Part shown: in pieces, positions 35,095-44,406 of the stretch
Position numbering within the stretch: position 1 is the first letter of the stretch
Layout: the number at the start of each line of letters is the position of its first letter
DNA from: Streptomyces sp. CB02980
GTDB lineage: Bacteria > Actinomycetota > Actinomycetes > Streptomycetales > Streptomycetaceae
Length of the DNA stretch: 64,000 nt
Reading direction: 5' to 3'
Assembly: GCF_014451325.2 (NCBI RefSeq)
Contig: NZ_JACSCH020000001.1
Coordinates: 536,845-600,844 of the forward strand
Notes under the pieces: generated by a model
What the model saw: only the letters and a program-made list of their open reading frames with translations
Database searches by the model: none
What the model was told of the DNA's origin: nothing
Position numbers and translations under genes: made by a program

Positions 35095-36111
35095 ATGGTA
35101 ACCCTCGCCGAGGTCGCCCGGCACGCCGGAGTGTCGGCCAGCACGGTCAGCTACGTGCTCAGCGGCAAGCGGTCCATCTCCGCGACCACCCGGCTGCGGG
35201 TCGAGCAGAGCATCCACGAGCTGGGATACCACCCGAACGCGGGCGCGCGGGCCCTGGCCAGCAACAGGTCGAACGTCATCGCGCTGATGATTCCGCTGCG
35301 CACCGACATGTACGTGCCGGTGATGATGGAGATCGCCGTCGCGGTCGCCACGACGGCCCGGACCCACGGGTACGACGTGCTGCTGCTGACCGGCGAGGAG
35401 GGTCCCGACGCCGTCCGCCGTGTCACCGGCAGTGGTCTCGCCGACGCGATGATCCTGATGGACGTCGAACTCGACGACGAGCGGCTGCCGTTGCTGCGTG
35501 GCACCGACCTGCCGGCCGTACTGATCGGACTGCCCGCCGACACCTCGGAACTGACCTGTGTCGACCTCGACTTCAAGGCGACGGGCGCGCTGTGCGTCGA
35601 GCATCTGGCGACGCTCGGCCACCGCGACATCGCCGTCATCGGCGAGGCCCCCGCGGTCTACGAACGGCACACCGGCTTCGCCGAGCGGACGCTCTACGGA
35701 CTTCGGTCCCGAGCGGCGGAGCTGGGCATCAGCGTGCTGCACCGGCCGTGCGAGGGCGGCTACGACGCGACGGCCGGCACCCTCGCCCGCATCCTCGACG
35801 AGCGCCCGGGCACCACGGGGTTCGTCGTGCAGAACGAGCAGGCGGTCGAGCCCCTGCTCGCCCTGCTGCGCCAGCAGGGCCGCGCCGTGCCCGAGGACGT
35901 GTCGGTGGTCGCGGTCTGCCCGGACCAGGTGGCCGTCCAGGCCTCGGTGCGACTGACGTCGGTCTCCATCCCCGCACAGGAGATGGGCCGACAGGCGGTG
36001 CAGCGACTGGTCGCCAAGCTCGAAGGCCGCGGGACGGACGAAGTGGTGCTCATCGCACCCGAGTTGACGGTGCGCACGAGCACGGGGTCGGCGCCCTCGA
36101 CCGTCGCCTGA
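35095..36111 (+). CDS. LacI-family repressor, likely regulator of the xyloglucan genes
   Basis: 338-residue LacI/GalR-type repressor. The helix-turn-helix and hinge helix occupy about 1-60 (VTLAEVARHAGVSASTVSYV, RVEQSIHELGYHPNAGARAL); the periplasmic-binding-like effector domain fills the rest (VIALMIPLRTDMYVPVMMEI, TGFVVQNEQAVEPLLALL, VSIPAQEMGRQAVQRL). ATG 35095 follows GGGAGAG; an upstream in-frame ATG at 35047 overlaps the operator and lacks a ribosome site. It is the only LacI-type gene in the window. Its promoter carries the TCGAAGCGCTTC box found at eight other promoter positions around it, so I infer it is their regulator, with a xyloglucan-derived sugar as inducer. Confidence 0.93.
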   Translation: MVTLAEVARHAGVSASTVSYVLSGKRSISATTRLRVEQSIHELGYHPNAGARALASNRSNVIALMIPLRTDMYVPVMMEIAVAVATTARTHGYDVLLLTGEEGPDAVRRVTGSGLADAMILMDVELDDERLPLLRGTDLPAVLIGLPADTSELTCVDLDFKATGALCVEHLATLGHRDIAVIGEAPAVYERHTGFAERTLYGLRSRAAELGISVLHRPCEGGYDATAGTLARILDERPGTTGFVVQNEQAVEPLLALLRQQGRAVPEDVSVVAVCPDQVAVQASVRLTSVSIPAQEMGRQAVQRLVAKLEGRGTDEVVLIAPELTVRTSTGSAPSTVA

Positions 36112-36126
36112 GCAACGCACCGCGGG

Positions 36127-36168
36127 CCGAGGCCGACCGCGCCCGAGAGGGACGCGGACCGACCTCGG
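36127..36168. terminator. Bidirectional hairpin between lacI-type gene and GH12
   Basis: CCGAGGCCGACCGCG pairs with CGCGGACCGACCTCGG with few mismatches, between the two converging stop codons. Confidence 0.6.
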
Positions 36169-36181
36169 CCCTGGTGTCGAA

Positions 36182-36898
36182 TCAGCCGCCGTTGACGGTC
36201 AGACTGTGGGTGTTGAAGTCGAGTCCGCCGGCCGACGAGGTGATCTCATAGCCGAACTGGACGTCACCGATGGTCTCGCTGCCCGGCATCCAGCCCTTGG
36301 TGTAGGCGATCCAGTTGAGAATCGGCTTGATGTCCACGGTGCCGGAGCCGGAGTCGGACGTCCGCAGGAACGAGAACACCTGGTTCGACCCGTTGGTGCC
36401 CTTGTAGACGTTCCAGCTGTGGCCGCCGAGCGTGACGTTGGCCTGCCAGGTGCCGATCGGACCCACGGCACCGTTGTCGTTGACCCAGAGCATGATCTCG
36501 TACTGATGGTCGGTGTCCCAGATGTCGTACGACGTGTTGTACGCGCCGGACGACGGGACACTGACGTTGTAGCTGCTGGTGAGCCGGGCGAGCGAGTCGA
36601 TCGTCTTGTTGATCGACTTCGTCGAGTTGGGGTACGACTTGATGCCGCCGGTGTTGGGGTGGTCGGCCCAGACGCCCCAGCCGGTACCGGAGTTGGCCCA
36701 GGTGCACTGGCTGCCCGCGCCGGAGCCCCAGATGTTGTTGTAGAGCGTGTAGCCGTCGAGGCTGGTGCTGCCCCACTGGTCGCAGGTGTTCCAGAGTGCC
36801 GCCGAAGCGGGGGCGGCGGCGAGACCGACGGTGGCACCGAGAGCCATCGCCGGCGCCAGCACCGCCATCGTGATCTTGCGAATCGTGCTCGTGGCCAT
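36182..36898 (-). CDS. Secreted GH12 endo-glucanase/xyloglucanase
   Basis: 238-residue secreted GH12 enzyme with retaining mechanism. The signal peptide is about 1-34 (LAPAMALGATVGLAAAPASA), followed by the beta-jelly-roll: LWNTCDQWGS, YTLYNNIWGSGAGSQCTW, YEIMLWVNDNGAVGPIG. In this family the nucleophile Glu lies at the YEIMLW position and the acid/base Glu near the end, here probably YEITSSAGG. Compact single-domain size is normal. The ATG at 36898 has GGAAGGGA upstream; ATG 36913 lies within that site. It is the last gene of the xyloglucan operon, 40 bases after the GH95 stop, and would supply an extracellular cut in beta-glucan or xyloglucan backbone. Confidence 0.9.
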   Translation of the reverse strand: MATSTIRKITMAVLAPAMALGATVGLAAAPASAALWNTCDQWGSTSLDGYTLYNNIWGSGAGSQCTWANSGTGWGVWADHPNTGGIKSYPNSTKSINKTIDSLARLTSSYNVSVPSSGAYNTSYDIWDTDHQYEIMLWVNDNGAVGPIGTWQANVTLGGHSWNVYKGTNGSNQVFSFLRTSDSGSGTVDIKPILNWIAYTKGWMPGSETIGDVQFGYEITSSAGGLDFNTHSLTVNGG

Positions 36899-36937
36899 GG
36901 GTGTCCCTTCCATGGGTGGGGAATTGTGGGGGGGGGG

Positions 36938-39154
36938 CTACCACGCCTCCATGCTGAGGACGTGGTCCTCTCCGGCGACGAGATCGATCGGCTGCGCGTC
37001 ACCGGAAGAAGTCCTGAGTTCGATGCGGACCGTGCGAGTCGGCTTCAGAACCGCCGTCGCCCGGCCCGGCGCCCAGGTCAGTTCGACCTCGGCTCCGAAC
37101 CGCGTGCGTACGCCCGTGAGCCGGCCCGCCGGGAGAGCGGGCGGCAGCGCGGGCAGGAGGACCAGTCGGTGGGGAGTCGACTGGAGAAGCGTCTCGATCA
37201 GTGCGCCGGGCAGGGTGTGCGCGGCGTCGGCGTTGTAGACGTGGCGGTTCGGGTAGTGGGCGCTCATCAGGGAGGCGTGGAAGAAGTCGCCGTCCAGGAC
37301 CTGGCCGAGGGCGTGGGCGACGCGTTCGCCGTCCCGGAGCCGGGCCGCGATGAGCGCGTGGTGGAGGTGGCCGTGCGCGGAGTCGTTCTCGGCGCCGCGC
37401 AGTTCGAGGGCGCGGTGGGCGGCCGCGGCGAGGTCGGGGGTGTCGTAGGGGGTGATCTCGTCGAGCGGCCAGGCGCCGTACAGATGGCTGAGGTGGCGGT
37501 GGTCGTAGGAGTCCTGCAGGCCGGGCCAGGCCCATTCGGCCAGGGCACCGTCGTCGTTGATCCGGTGCGGCGGGAGCCGGTCGGCGAGCGCGCGCCAGCG
37601 GCCGGCGTGCTCCGGGTGGTAGTCGGCGGCCGTGAGCAGCGCGTGCCGGGCCGCCGACAGGTCCATGGCCGCGTTGATCGTGCCCCAGCTCGCATTCGCC
37701 GGACGGTTCTCGGGCGAGTAGGAGGGGACGACGACCACCTGGCCGTCGTCGTCGGTCCGGGTGAGGAAGTCCTCGTAGAAGCGGGCGACTTCGGCGAGGG
37801 CGGCAGCGGTGTGCGGGTCGCGGCCGCCCCGGGTCTCGTCGTGGTCGACGAGCGGTTTGAGCAGCCAGTCGGCGCCGGCGGTCCACAGGTGCAGGGGGTA
37901 CTCGCGGTTGAAGTGGTACGAGTGGCCCGACTCGCCGTCGGTGTGACCGGGGGCGACCACTCCCCGCGTCCCGAAGATCACGCGGGCGTTGTCGCGCCAG
38001 TCGGGCAGCTGACGCCGGATCAGCGCCGCGTGGGCCTCGGTGACCTCGGGAAGTGCGGCGGCCGGGGCGGAGGCGGTCTGGAGGTTGAGGTTGGCGTCGT
38101 TGGTGAACGCCCCCGACCAGGCCGTGTTCCAGTCGCCGGTCCACAGTCCGGTGAGCCGGGGCGGGAAGAGGCCGCTGGCGGACAGCAGGTGGTAGCGGCC
38201 GGCCGCGAACAGCCGCTCCAGGAGGGCGGGGTCACGCGGGCGCTTCAGCAGCTCGGAGCCGGGCAGCGCCCGTTCGGCCGGGGCGGCGGCGAGGTCGAGG
38301 GTGACACGCTCGTACGCGGTGCGGTGGAGGGAGACATGGCGGTCGAGGAGCTGGTCGTACTCCGTGGCCAGCTCGCGCAGCGCGCGGCCCTCCTCGGTCA
38401 CGTCGAGTTCGCCGGTGTGCCGCCTGACCTTGGTGAGGAGCAGGACGGACCGGGCTCCCTCGATGTGCGCGCCCGGAGGGGCGAGGGCCGTCGTGCCGCC
38501 GGTGACGACGATCAGCGTGACTCCGGTGAAGGCACGATCGCCCTCGGGGTAGCGGGCGCGCAGGCTGAGCAGGGCGCCCTCGGGGGTGAGGACGGCGCCG
38601 TGGCCGACGGCCAGCCCGGCGGGAGCACCGGGGAGACGGTGGTCGAGGGAGACGTCGAGGGTGAGGCCGGGCGCCGTCACCTGCTGGACGATCACGTCGT
38701 CGGCGCGGGAGACGAAGACCTGGCTGGTCCAGTCGGCGCGCTCCGCCCGGACGACGCCCGTGGCGAAGTCGACGGACCGGCGGTAGCCCTGCCCCTTCCT
38801 GGACGGCCCTTTCCTGAGCTGCCCCTTCCTGGACGGCCGGTGCAGCCGGATCTGGAAGGCGGGATGGAAGGGCCGAACCCACTGGAGCGGACGGCCGTCG
38901 GTGAAGTTCTCCGCGGCGGTGCGGTCGCCCGCCAGGAGGCGGTCCTGGAGGGCGGGGAGCTCGGCGGCGAGCCGCGGGGGCCGGGTGTCGCTGCCGTTGG
39001 GGCGCACCAGGGTGTGGTGTGTGACGATGACACGATCGTCGTTCGGATCGCCGAACACGAGGGTGCCGTGGTGGCCGTTGCCGCTGAGGAAGGCGTCCTC
39101 CCAGCGGGCGGCCGGCTGGGGCTCCCAGGTTCCGTGGACCGGTGTTCGATTCAT
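36938..39154 (-). CDS. GH95 alpha-1,2-L-fucosidase
   Basis: 738-residue intracellular inverting GH95 enzyme (no signal peptide). An N-terminal sandwich domain (about 1-260, WEDAFLSGNGHHGTLVFG) is followed by an (alpha/alpha)6 barrel with TGDWNTAWSGAFTNDANLNL, where the N-x-N pair activates water, PSYSPENRPAN (acid Glu) and HRHLSHLYGAWPLDEI. GH95 enzymes remove fucose linked alpha-1,2 to galactose, exactly the terminal residue of fucosylated xyloglucan; some members act on L-galactose instead. ATG 39154 overlaps the GH42 stop (ATGA). A 30-bp-period in-frame duplication (38789-38838) adds a basic SRKGQ repeat in the N-terminal domain. Confidence 0.92.
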   Translation of the reverse strand: MNRTPVHGTWEPQPAARWEDAFLSGNGHHGTLVFGDPNDDRVIVTHHTLVRPNGSDTRPPRLAAELPALQDRLLAGDRTAAENFTDGRPLQWVRPFHPAFQIRLHRPSRKGQLRKGPSRKGQGYRRSVDFATGVVRAERADWTSQVFVSRADDVIVQQVTAPGLTLDVSLDHRLPGAPAGLAVGHGAVLTPEGALLSLRARYPEGDRAFTGVTLIVVTGGTTALAPPGAHIEGARSVLLLTKVRRHTGELDVTEEGRALRELATEYDQLLDRHVSLHRTAYERVTLDLAAAPAERALPGSELLKRPRDPALLERLFAAGRYHLLSASGLFPPRLTGLWTGDWNTAWSGAFTNDANLNLQTASAPAAALPEVTEAHAALIRRQLPDWRDNARVIFGTRGVVAPGHTDGESGHSYHFNREYPLHLWTAGADWLLKPLVDHDETRGGRDPHTAAALAEVARFYEDFLTRTDDDGQVVVVPSYSPENRPANASWGTINAAMDLSAARHALLTAADYHPEHAGRWRALADRLPPHRINDDGALAEWAWPGLQDSYDHRHLSHLYGAWPLDEITPYDTPDLAAAAHRALELRGAENDSAHGHLHHALIAARLRDGERVAHALGQVLDGDFFHASLMSAHYPNRHVYNADAAHTLPGALIETLLQSTPHRLVLLPALPPALPAGRLTGVRTRFGAEVELTWAPGRATAVLKPTRTVRIELRTSSGDAQPIDLVAGEDHVLSMEAW

Positions 39155-41118
39155 GGCCGCAGCACCGCCACGTCGTAGCGGCCGAGGGTCACCCGATCGG
39201 TGACGGCCGTCCCCGTGAGCAGGTCGGTGTGGGTGCCGGGGACCTCGACGGTCACCTGCTCGCGGCCGTGGTTGAGCACGAACAGCGCTTCGCCCCTGCG
39301 GACGGCCTCGACCTGCTCGGGGAGGCCGTCGAGCACCGGCCGGACGCCCGCGCCTGAGGTGATCCGGGCCAGCAGGTCGCGCAGCCCCTCCGGCTCCGGG
39401 AGCGTGGAGACGTACCAGGCCCGGCCCTTGCGCAGGACGGCGGGCAGTCCGTCGAGTTCACCGCCCTTGTACGGCACGGTCTCGTCGGCGGTGCCGTCGG
39501 CCTCCAGTTCCTCGGACCACAGGGTTCCCCGGAAGCCCTCACAGGTGACGGTCTCCCCCTCGTCCAGGGGCCACCACTCGTGCAGGGTACGGATGCCGAA
39601 CAGATCGCGCAGCCGGGTGTCCATGCCGCCGGGGCGCACCCGGTCGTCCTCGTCGGCGACGCCGGTCTGGAAGCCGCAGACGAGGGTGCCGCCCCTGCCG
39701 ACGTGGGCGAGGAGGTTGTCGATCGCCGTGTCGGTGAGCGCGTACAGCTGCGGCACGACGACCACGGAGTACGGCGTCAGGTCGTGCTCGGGGTGGGCGA
39801 AGTCGGTGGTGAGGTGCTCCTGCCAGAGGGCTCGGTGCCAGGCGCCCAGCACGTCCGGGTACTCCGCCCGGTTCGACAGGCGGCCGTCCTGGGCGCCGGC
39901 CCACCAGGCGTGCCAGTCGTGCAGGACCACGATGTCCGCGGTGATGTTCCGGCCGGTCACCTCGGCACCGATCCGCTCGAGCTCCGCGCCGAGCCGCTTG
40001 ACCTCCTGATAGGTCCGGCCCTCCTCACCGGCGTGGCTGACCATGCCGGAGTGGAACTTCTCCGCGCCCTGGCGGGACTGCCGCCACTGGAAGTAGCAGA
40101 CGGCGTCCGCGCCCCGGGCCACCGCCTGGAGGGACCAGAGCCGGTTGAGGCCGCGGGGCTTGGGGTGGTTCACGCCCCGCCAGTTGACGGGCCCGGCCGC
40201 CTGTTCCATGAGCATCCACGGCCCGCGTGCCTGGGAGCGGGTCATGTCCTGGACGAGGGCGCCGCTCTGGGCGCCCAGCGGGTCGCGCGGGTCGGGGTAG
40301 ATGTCGACGGACACGACGTCCTCCTCCGCCGCCCAGCGCCAGGCGTCCTGGCCGATCCACAGCGGCATGAAGTTGCTGGTGACCGGCAGGTGCGGGGTGT
40401 GGCGGCGGACGATGTCCCGCTCCGCGACGTAGCACTCCAGGAGCATGTCGGAGGTGAAGCGCCGGAAGTCCAGGACCTGGCCGGGGTTGCGCATGTAGTG
40501 CGGCAGGCGCGGCGGCAGGATGCCGTCCCAGGTGTCGTAGCCCTGGCTCCAGAAGGCGGTGCCCCAGGTCTCGTTGAGGGCGTCGAGGGTGCCGTACCTC
40601 TCGCGCAGCCAGCGGCGGAAGGCGGCCGCGGCCTCGTCGCCGTAGTCGAAGGTGCAGTACTCGTTGTTGATGTGCCACATCGTCAGGGCCGGGTGGTCGC
40701 CGTAGCGTGCGGCGAGGTCCTCGGTGATGGCGGCGGCATAGCGCCGGTAGGTGGCGCTGGAGTGCGCGAAGTGCTGCCGGCCGCCCCACCACTCGGTGCG
40801 GCCGTCCTCGGTGACGGGCAGGGTGTCGGGGTGGAGCCGGCCCATCCAGGGCGGGGGCGAGGAGGTGGGGGTGGCGAGGACGACGCCGATGCCGTTCGCG
40901 TGCATCAGGTCCATCAGCGTGTCCAGCCGGCCGAACTCCCTTGCTCCCGGTTCCGGTTCCAGCATCGACCAGGAGAAGACACCGAGGGTGACCGAGTTGA
41001 CCCCGGCCGCCTTCATCAGGCGTACGTCCTCGTGCCAGGTCTCCTCGGGCCACTGCTCCGGGTTGTAGTCGCCGCCGAAGATCAGGCGGCCTCGTGTCGC
41101 GTCGCTCAGGCCGGGCAT
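39151..41118 (-). CDS. GH42 beta-galactosidase (xyloglucan operon)
   Basis: 655-residue GH42 enzyme without signal peptide. The barrel has IFGGDYNPEQWPEETW, ATPTSSPPPWMG, WHINNEYCTFDYG (acid/base Glu) and WMLMEQAAGPVNW (nucleophile Glu). The trimerisation and C-terminal domains follow. ATG 41118 overlaps the GH74 stop by one base (TGATG). Its place between GH74 and GH95 points to removal of galactose from xyloglucan side chains after defucosylation. It is related to the GH42 at 27267, with the same GGDYNPEQW opening, and more distant from the one at 50421. Confidence 0.94.
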   Translation of the reverse strand: MPGLSDATRGRLIFGGDYNPEQWPEETWHEDVRLMKAAGVNSVTLGVFSWSMLEPEPGAREFGRLDTLMDLMHANGIGVVLATPTSSPPPWMGRLHPDTLPVTEDGRTEWWGGRQHFAHSSATYRRYAAAITEDLAARYGDHPALTMWHINNEYCTFDYGDEAAAAFRRWLRERYGTLDALNETWGTAFWSQGYDTWDGILPPRLPHYMRNPGQVLDFRRFTSDMLLECYVAERDIVRRHTPHLPVTSNFMPLWIGQDAWRWAAEEDVVSVDIYPDPRDPLGAQSGALVQDMTRSQARGPWMLMEQAAGPVNWRGVNHPKPRGLNRLWSLQAVARGADAVCYFQWRQSRQGAEKFHSGMVSHAGEEGRTYQEVKRLGAELERIGAEVTGRNITADIVVLHDWHAWWAGAQDGRLSNRAEYPDVLGAWHRALWQEHLTTDFAHPEHDLTPYSVVVVPQLYALTDTAIDNLLAHVGRGGTLVCGFQTGVADEDDRVRPGGMDTRLRDLFGIRTLHEWWPLDEGETVTCEGFRGTLWSEELEADGTADETVPYKGGELDGLPAVLRKGRAWYVSTLPEPEGLRDLLARITSGAGVRPVLDGLPEQVEAVRRGEALFVLNHGREQVTVEVPGTHTDLLTGTAVTDRVTLGRYDVAVLRP

Positions 41119-43346
41119 CAGACGGGCTCCCCGTACTGCACGCCGCGCCCGTTGGTGGCGAGGTAGACCCGGCCGTGGACGCGTGGATCGCCGGTGACGG
41201 CCGTGCCGGTCCAGCCCCACTGGTGCTGGTCGTCGTTGATCCGTGTCCAGGTCCTGGCCTCGTCGTCGGAGCGGTGGACGGCGGTGAAGTCCTCGATCCC
41301 GCCGACCATGTAGATCGCCGGGTAGGAGGCGCCCTCGGCGGCCTTGCCGAAGCCCAGGGTGTGCGAGGCCCGGCAGCTGCCGACCCTGGTGAAGGCGGCG
41401 CCGCCGTCGGTGGAGCGGTAGAGCCCGTTCGCCTTGGCGCTGAGCCACAGGTCACCGGAGCGTCCTGGGGCGGCGGCCAGCTGGAACCCGGCGTCACCGG
41501 AGCTCAGGCCGGTGGCCCGGGCGGTGAAGGTCAGGCCGCCGTCGGTGCTGGCGTGGAGCGTGCCGGCGGTCGTGTCGAAGGCGTAGAAGCGCGCCGGGTC
41601 CACGGGGTCCGCGACCAGGACGGCGCCCTTCGGGAGGGAGGTGACCTCGGACCAGGTGGCGCCGTTGTCCGCGGAGCGGTGCGCCGGGTGCAGGGTGCCG
41701 TCCCAGTGCGCGAGGGCCCACAGCAGCACGCTGCCGTCGGCGTTGCTGACGATCAGGCCGGGCGCGTCCTCGGCGGCGGCGGGCTGTGCCTCGAAGGGCG
41801 CCCAGGTCTTTCCGCCGTCGTTCGACCAGGCGCCGTTGCCGTTGTCGCCGGAGCCGGTGCGCACGACGTACGAGGGCTTGGCCGCGGCCTGGGCGAGTCC
41901 GGTGGAGGACCCGAACACGGGGTTCGTGGCCAGGCCGCGCGACGGCGAGGCGGTCAGTCGCTCGTGGTAGAGCACGCCGATGTCCCGCGACCCGCTGATC
42001 AGATGGGCCTCTCCCGTCGGAGGCGACAGGAGCTGCACCACGGACGCCTCCTCGAGACCGCGGATCTGCGGGGCCCAATGCTTGAGGTCGCGTGTGCTGT
42101 AGAGGGTGGCGCCGGTGCCGTGGACGACGTGCTGCGAGTCGTACGGGTCGAGGCCGACGGCCTGGATCCACCAGCCGAACTTGGGCTTGTCCTTGCCCCA
42201 TGTGAGGTAGGGGGTCTCGGAGACGTCGAGGACGGCCTCGTCCTTCAAGGACTTCCAGGTGTGGCCGCCGTCGGTGGAGCGGAAGACGGTGTCGGTCTCG
42301 GCCCAGCGGTTGTTGGTGGACACGACGAGCGTCCCGGCCCGGCCGGCGTCGACGGCGACACCGCCGTAGCCGAAGGCGTCTGTCCCGCCCTCGCTCGTCG
42401 TGCCGCCGGGCTTCACGGGGGTGACCTCGGTCCACTTCCCGTCCGTCGTCCGCAGCTTGTGCACGCTGCCGTCCGACTGCCCGTTGGGGCCGGGGGCGTT
42501 GGCGTACGTCAGGTAGAGCTCGCGGGCGCGGTGGTCGTACGCGGCACGGATCGGCACCTTGGCGGCGCCACCGGCGGGCTGCCCGGGGACGGGCTCCCAG
42601 GTCTTCCCGTCGGACGTGCGGTACAGGTTCGGGCTGCCCGCGGTGCCGTCGGAGTCGCCCCAGCCGGCATAGACGCCGCGGCCCGCGGCGACGAGGAGGG
42701 TGATGCCCTGGCCGGTGGCGCTCGGGGTGGCCGGGAAGCTCACGGCCGTCCAGGTCGCGCCGCGGTCGGTCGACCTGAGCAGCCCGTCGTGCCGGGTGCC
42801 GAGCCACAGGGTGTCGCTGTTCCGTGGGTCGACGAGGAGTCGTTCACCGCAGCCCCGTCCGTCCTCGTTGGCGCCGAGCTTCACGGTGAGGTCGGTGCGC
42901 TTCCAGGTGGCTCCCCGGTCCTCGGAACGCAGCACTGCTCCGTTGCCGGCCCAGGACTGGGTGTAGGTGCCGAGGGCGAGCCAGACCCGGTCGGGGTGGG
43001 CGGGGTCGAGGGCCATGGCCTCGACCCCGAGCAGGTTCGAGTCGTCCCAGCCGAGGTGGTCGGTCAGCGGGATCCACCGGTCGGTCCGGTCTTCCCAGCG
43101 GTAGGCGCCCCCGATGTCGGTCCGCGCGTAGGCGAGCCCTCGCACCGACGGGTGGAACAGCACCCCGGTGATGAACCCGGTGCCGCCCATGACGGCGTTG
43201 CGCCATCGGTAGCCGCTCTTCGCGGCGGCCGCGGGAGCCGCGGGGACGGCGGCCCGAGCCTGCCCCGAAACCGCCGGCAAGGAGACGGCGGCGACGACGG
43301 CGGAACCGGCGAGAACGGAGCGTCGGCTGAGATGGAACGTGCTCAT
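41118..43346 (-). CDS. Tat-secreted GH74 xyloglucanase
   Basis: 742-residue GH74 enzyme made of two seven-bladed propellers. A Tat signal (LSRRSVLAGSAVVAAVSLPA) is followed by ARTDIGGAYRW with a catalytic-type Asp, and then repeated Asp-box-like WxxTD blades (RSEDRGATWKRT, RSTDRGATWTAV, RSTDGGHTWKSL, ASTDGGLTFTA). GH74 is largely specific for xyloglucan and cuts its beta-1,4-glucan backbone, giving oligosaccharides for the importer encoded just upstream. No CBM is attached. The ATG at 43346 follows GAGGT. The 133 bases between it and the permease stop contain a short GC hairpin (43394-43410) that could adjust expression within the operon. Confidence 0.94.
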   Translation of the reverse strand: MSTFHLSRRSVLAGSAVVAAVSLPAVSGQARAAVPAAPAAAAKSGYRWRNAVMGGTGFITGVLFHPSVRGLAYARTDIGGAYRWEDRTDRWIPLTDHLGWDDSNLLGVEAMALDPAHPDRVWLALGTYTQSWAGNGAVLRSEDRGATWKRTDLTVKLGANEDGRGCGERLLVDPRNSDTLWLGTRHDGLLRSTDRGATWTAVSFPATPSATGQGITLLVAAGRGVYAGWGDSDGTAGSPNLYRTSDGKTWEPVPGQPAGGAAKVPIRAAYDHRARELYLTYANAPGPNGQSDGSVHKLRTTDGKWTEVTPVKPGGTTSEGGTDAFGYGGVAVDAGRAGTLVVSTNNRWAETDTVFRSTDGGHTWKSLKDEAVLDVSETPYLTWGKDKPKFGWWIQAVGLDPYDSQHVVHGTGATLYSTRDLKHWAPQIRGLEEASVVQLLSPPTGEAHLISGSRDIGVLYHERLTASPSRGLATNPVFGSSTGLAQAAAKPSYVVRTGSGDNGNGAWSNDGGKTWAPFEAQPAAAEDAPGLIVSNADGSVLLWALAHWDGTLHPAHRSADNGATWSEVTSLPKGAVLVADPVDPARFYAFDTTAGTLHASTDGGLTFTARATGLSSGDAGFQLAAAPGRSGDLWLSAKANGLYRSTDGGAAFTRVGSCRASHTLGFGKAAEGASYPAIYMVGGIEDFTAVHRSDDEARTWTRINDDQHQWGWTGTAVTGDPRVHGRVYLATNGRGVQYGEPV

Positions 43347-43479
43347 GACATACCTCGGTCGTTACGAAGGGGGAAGTCGAGCTGGGATCAAGGGCGCGGG
43401 GGCCCCGCGCGACCAGCCGGCCGGAGCCGCGGAGGGCATACGACGGACGGCACGGCGGCGGGACCCGGACCCACGGGCG

Positions 43480-44406
43480 TCAGCCCTTGATGGCGCCGGT
43501 GAGCATGCCCTTCTTGAAGTGCCGCTGGACGAAGGGGGAGGCGACCGCGACGGGGATCAGGGCGAGGACCATGACGGCCATCTGCAGCCCCAGGGCGGAG
43601 AGTTCACCGGTGCGGACCGCCTGCTGGAGGCCGGTCGGCGCCTCGGTGTTCTTCTGGACCAGTTGGATGAGCACGTTCTGCAGCGGCATCATCTCCTGGT
43701 CGGTCAGGTAGATGGAGGCGTTGAACCAGGCACTCCAGTAGCCCACCGCGTAGAACAGCGAGATGACGGCCAGCACCGCGCGCGACAGCGGCATGATGAT
43801 GGTCAGCAGGATGCGCAGATCACTGGCCCCGTCGATGCGGGCGGACTCGGTGAGCTCGGGTGAGATCCCCATGAAGAAGGCCCGCAGGACGAGGATGTTG
43901 AAGATGCTCACCGCGCTCGGCAGGACCAGCGACAGATAGGAGTCGGTGAGGCCAAGCGACTGCACCAGAAGGTACGTCGGAATGAGCCCGGCCCCGAAGA
44001 ACATGGTCGCCATGATGAACATCAGGAAGAACCGCTGGCCCAGACTGCCCGACCGGGACAGCCCGTAGGCCGCGAGCACCGACACCGCCATCGAGAACAG
44101 CGTGCCGAAGAGCGTGACACCGACCGAGACCATGATCGCCCGGCTGACCTGGCCACCGCCGAGCAGTTCGGTGTAGTTGACGAAGGTGATGCCCTGAGGA
44201 ATCACGACGAGGCCGCCGACCCGGTCGATCACGGGTTTGGGAGAGAGGCTGGTGACGATCACGATCCACAGCGGACCGAGCACGGCCAGGCAGCAGAGCA
44301 GGAGGAAGCCGCTCTTGGCGGTGATTCCGGCCTTGCTCGGCGGCTCCTCCCACACAGGGCGAGGGGGAGCCTTGAGGCTGCGGACGAGTTGCGTGTTCAG
44401 GCTCAC
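43480..44406 (-). CDS. ABC sugar importer, inner-membrane permease 2 (YtcP/LplC type)
   Basis: 308-residue permease with about six membrane helices. The EAA loop is ELTESARIDGASDLRILLTI, with the typical IIMPLSRAVLAV following, and the protein ends at KKGMLTGAIKG, the common end of this subfamily. This group (with LplB partners) imports complex oligosaccharides. GTG 44406 overlaps the permease 1 stop as GTGA. The inducer-controlled operon contains no ATP-binding subunit, so a shared multi-sugar ATPase elsewhere (MsiK-like in streptomycetes) is expected. Confidence 0.92.
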   Translation of the reverse strand: MSLNTQLVRSLKAPPRPVWEEPPSKAGITAKSGFLLLCCLAVLGPLWIVIVTSLSPKPVIDRVGGLVVIPQGITFVNYTELLGGGQVSRAIMVSVGVTLFGTLFSMAVSVLAAYGLSRSGSLGQRFFLMFIMATMFFGAGLIPTYLLVQSLGLTDSYLSLVLPSAVSIFNILVLRAFFMGISPELTESARIDGASDLRILLTIIMPLSRAVLAVISLFYAVGYWSAWFNASIYLTDQEMMPLQNVLIQLVQKNTEAPTGLQQAVRTGELSALGLQMAVMVLALIPVAVASPFVQRHFKKGMLTGAIKG

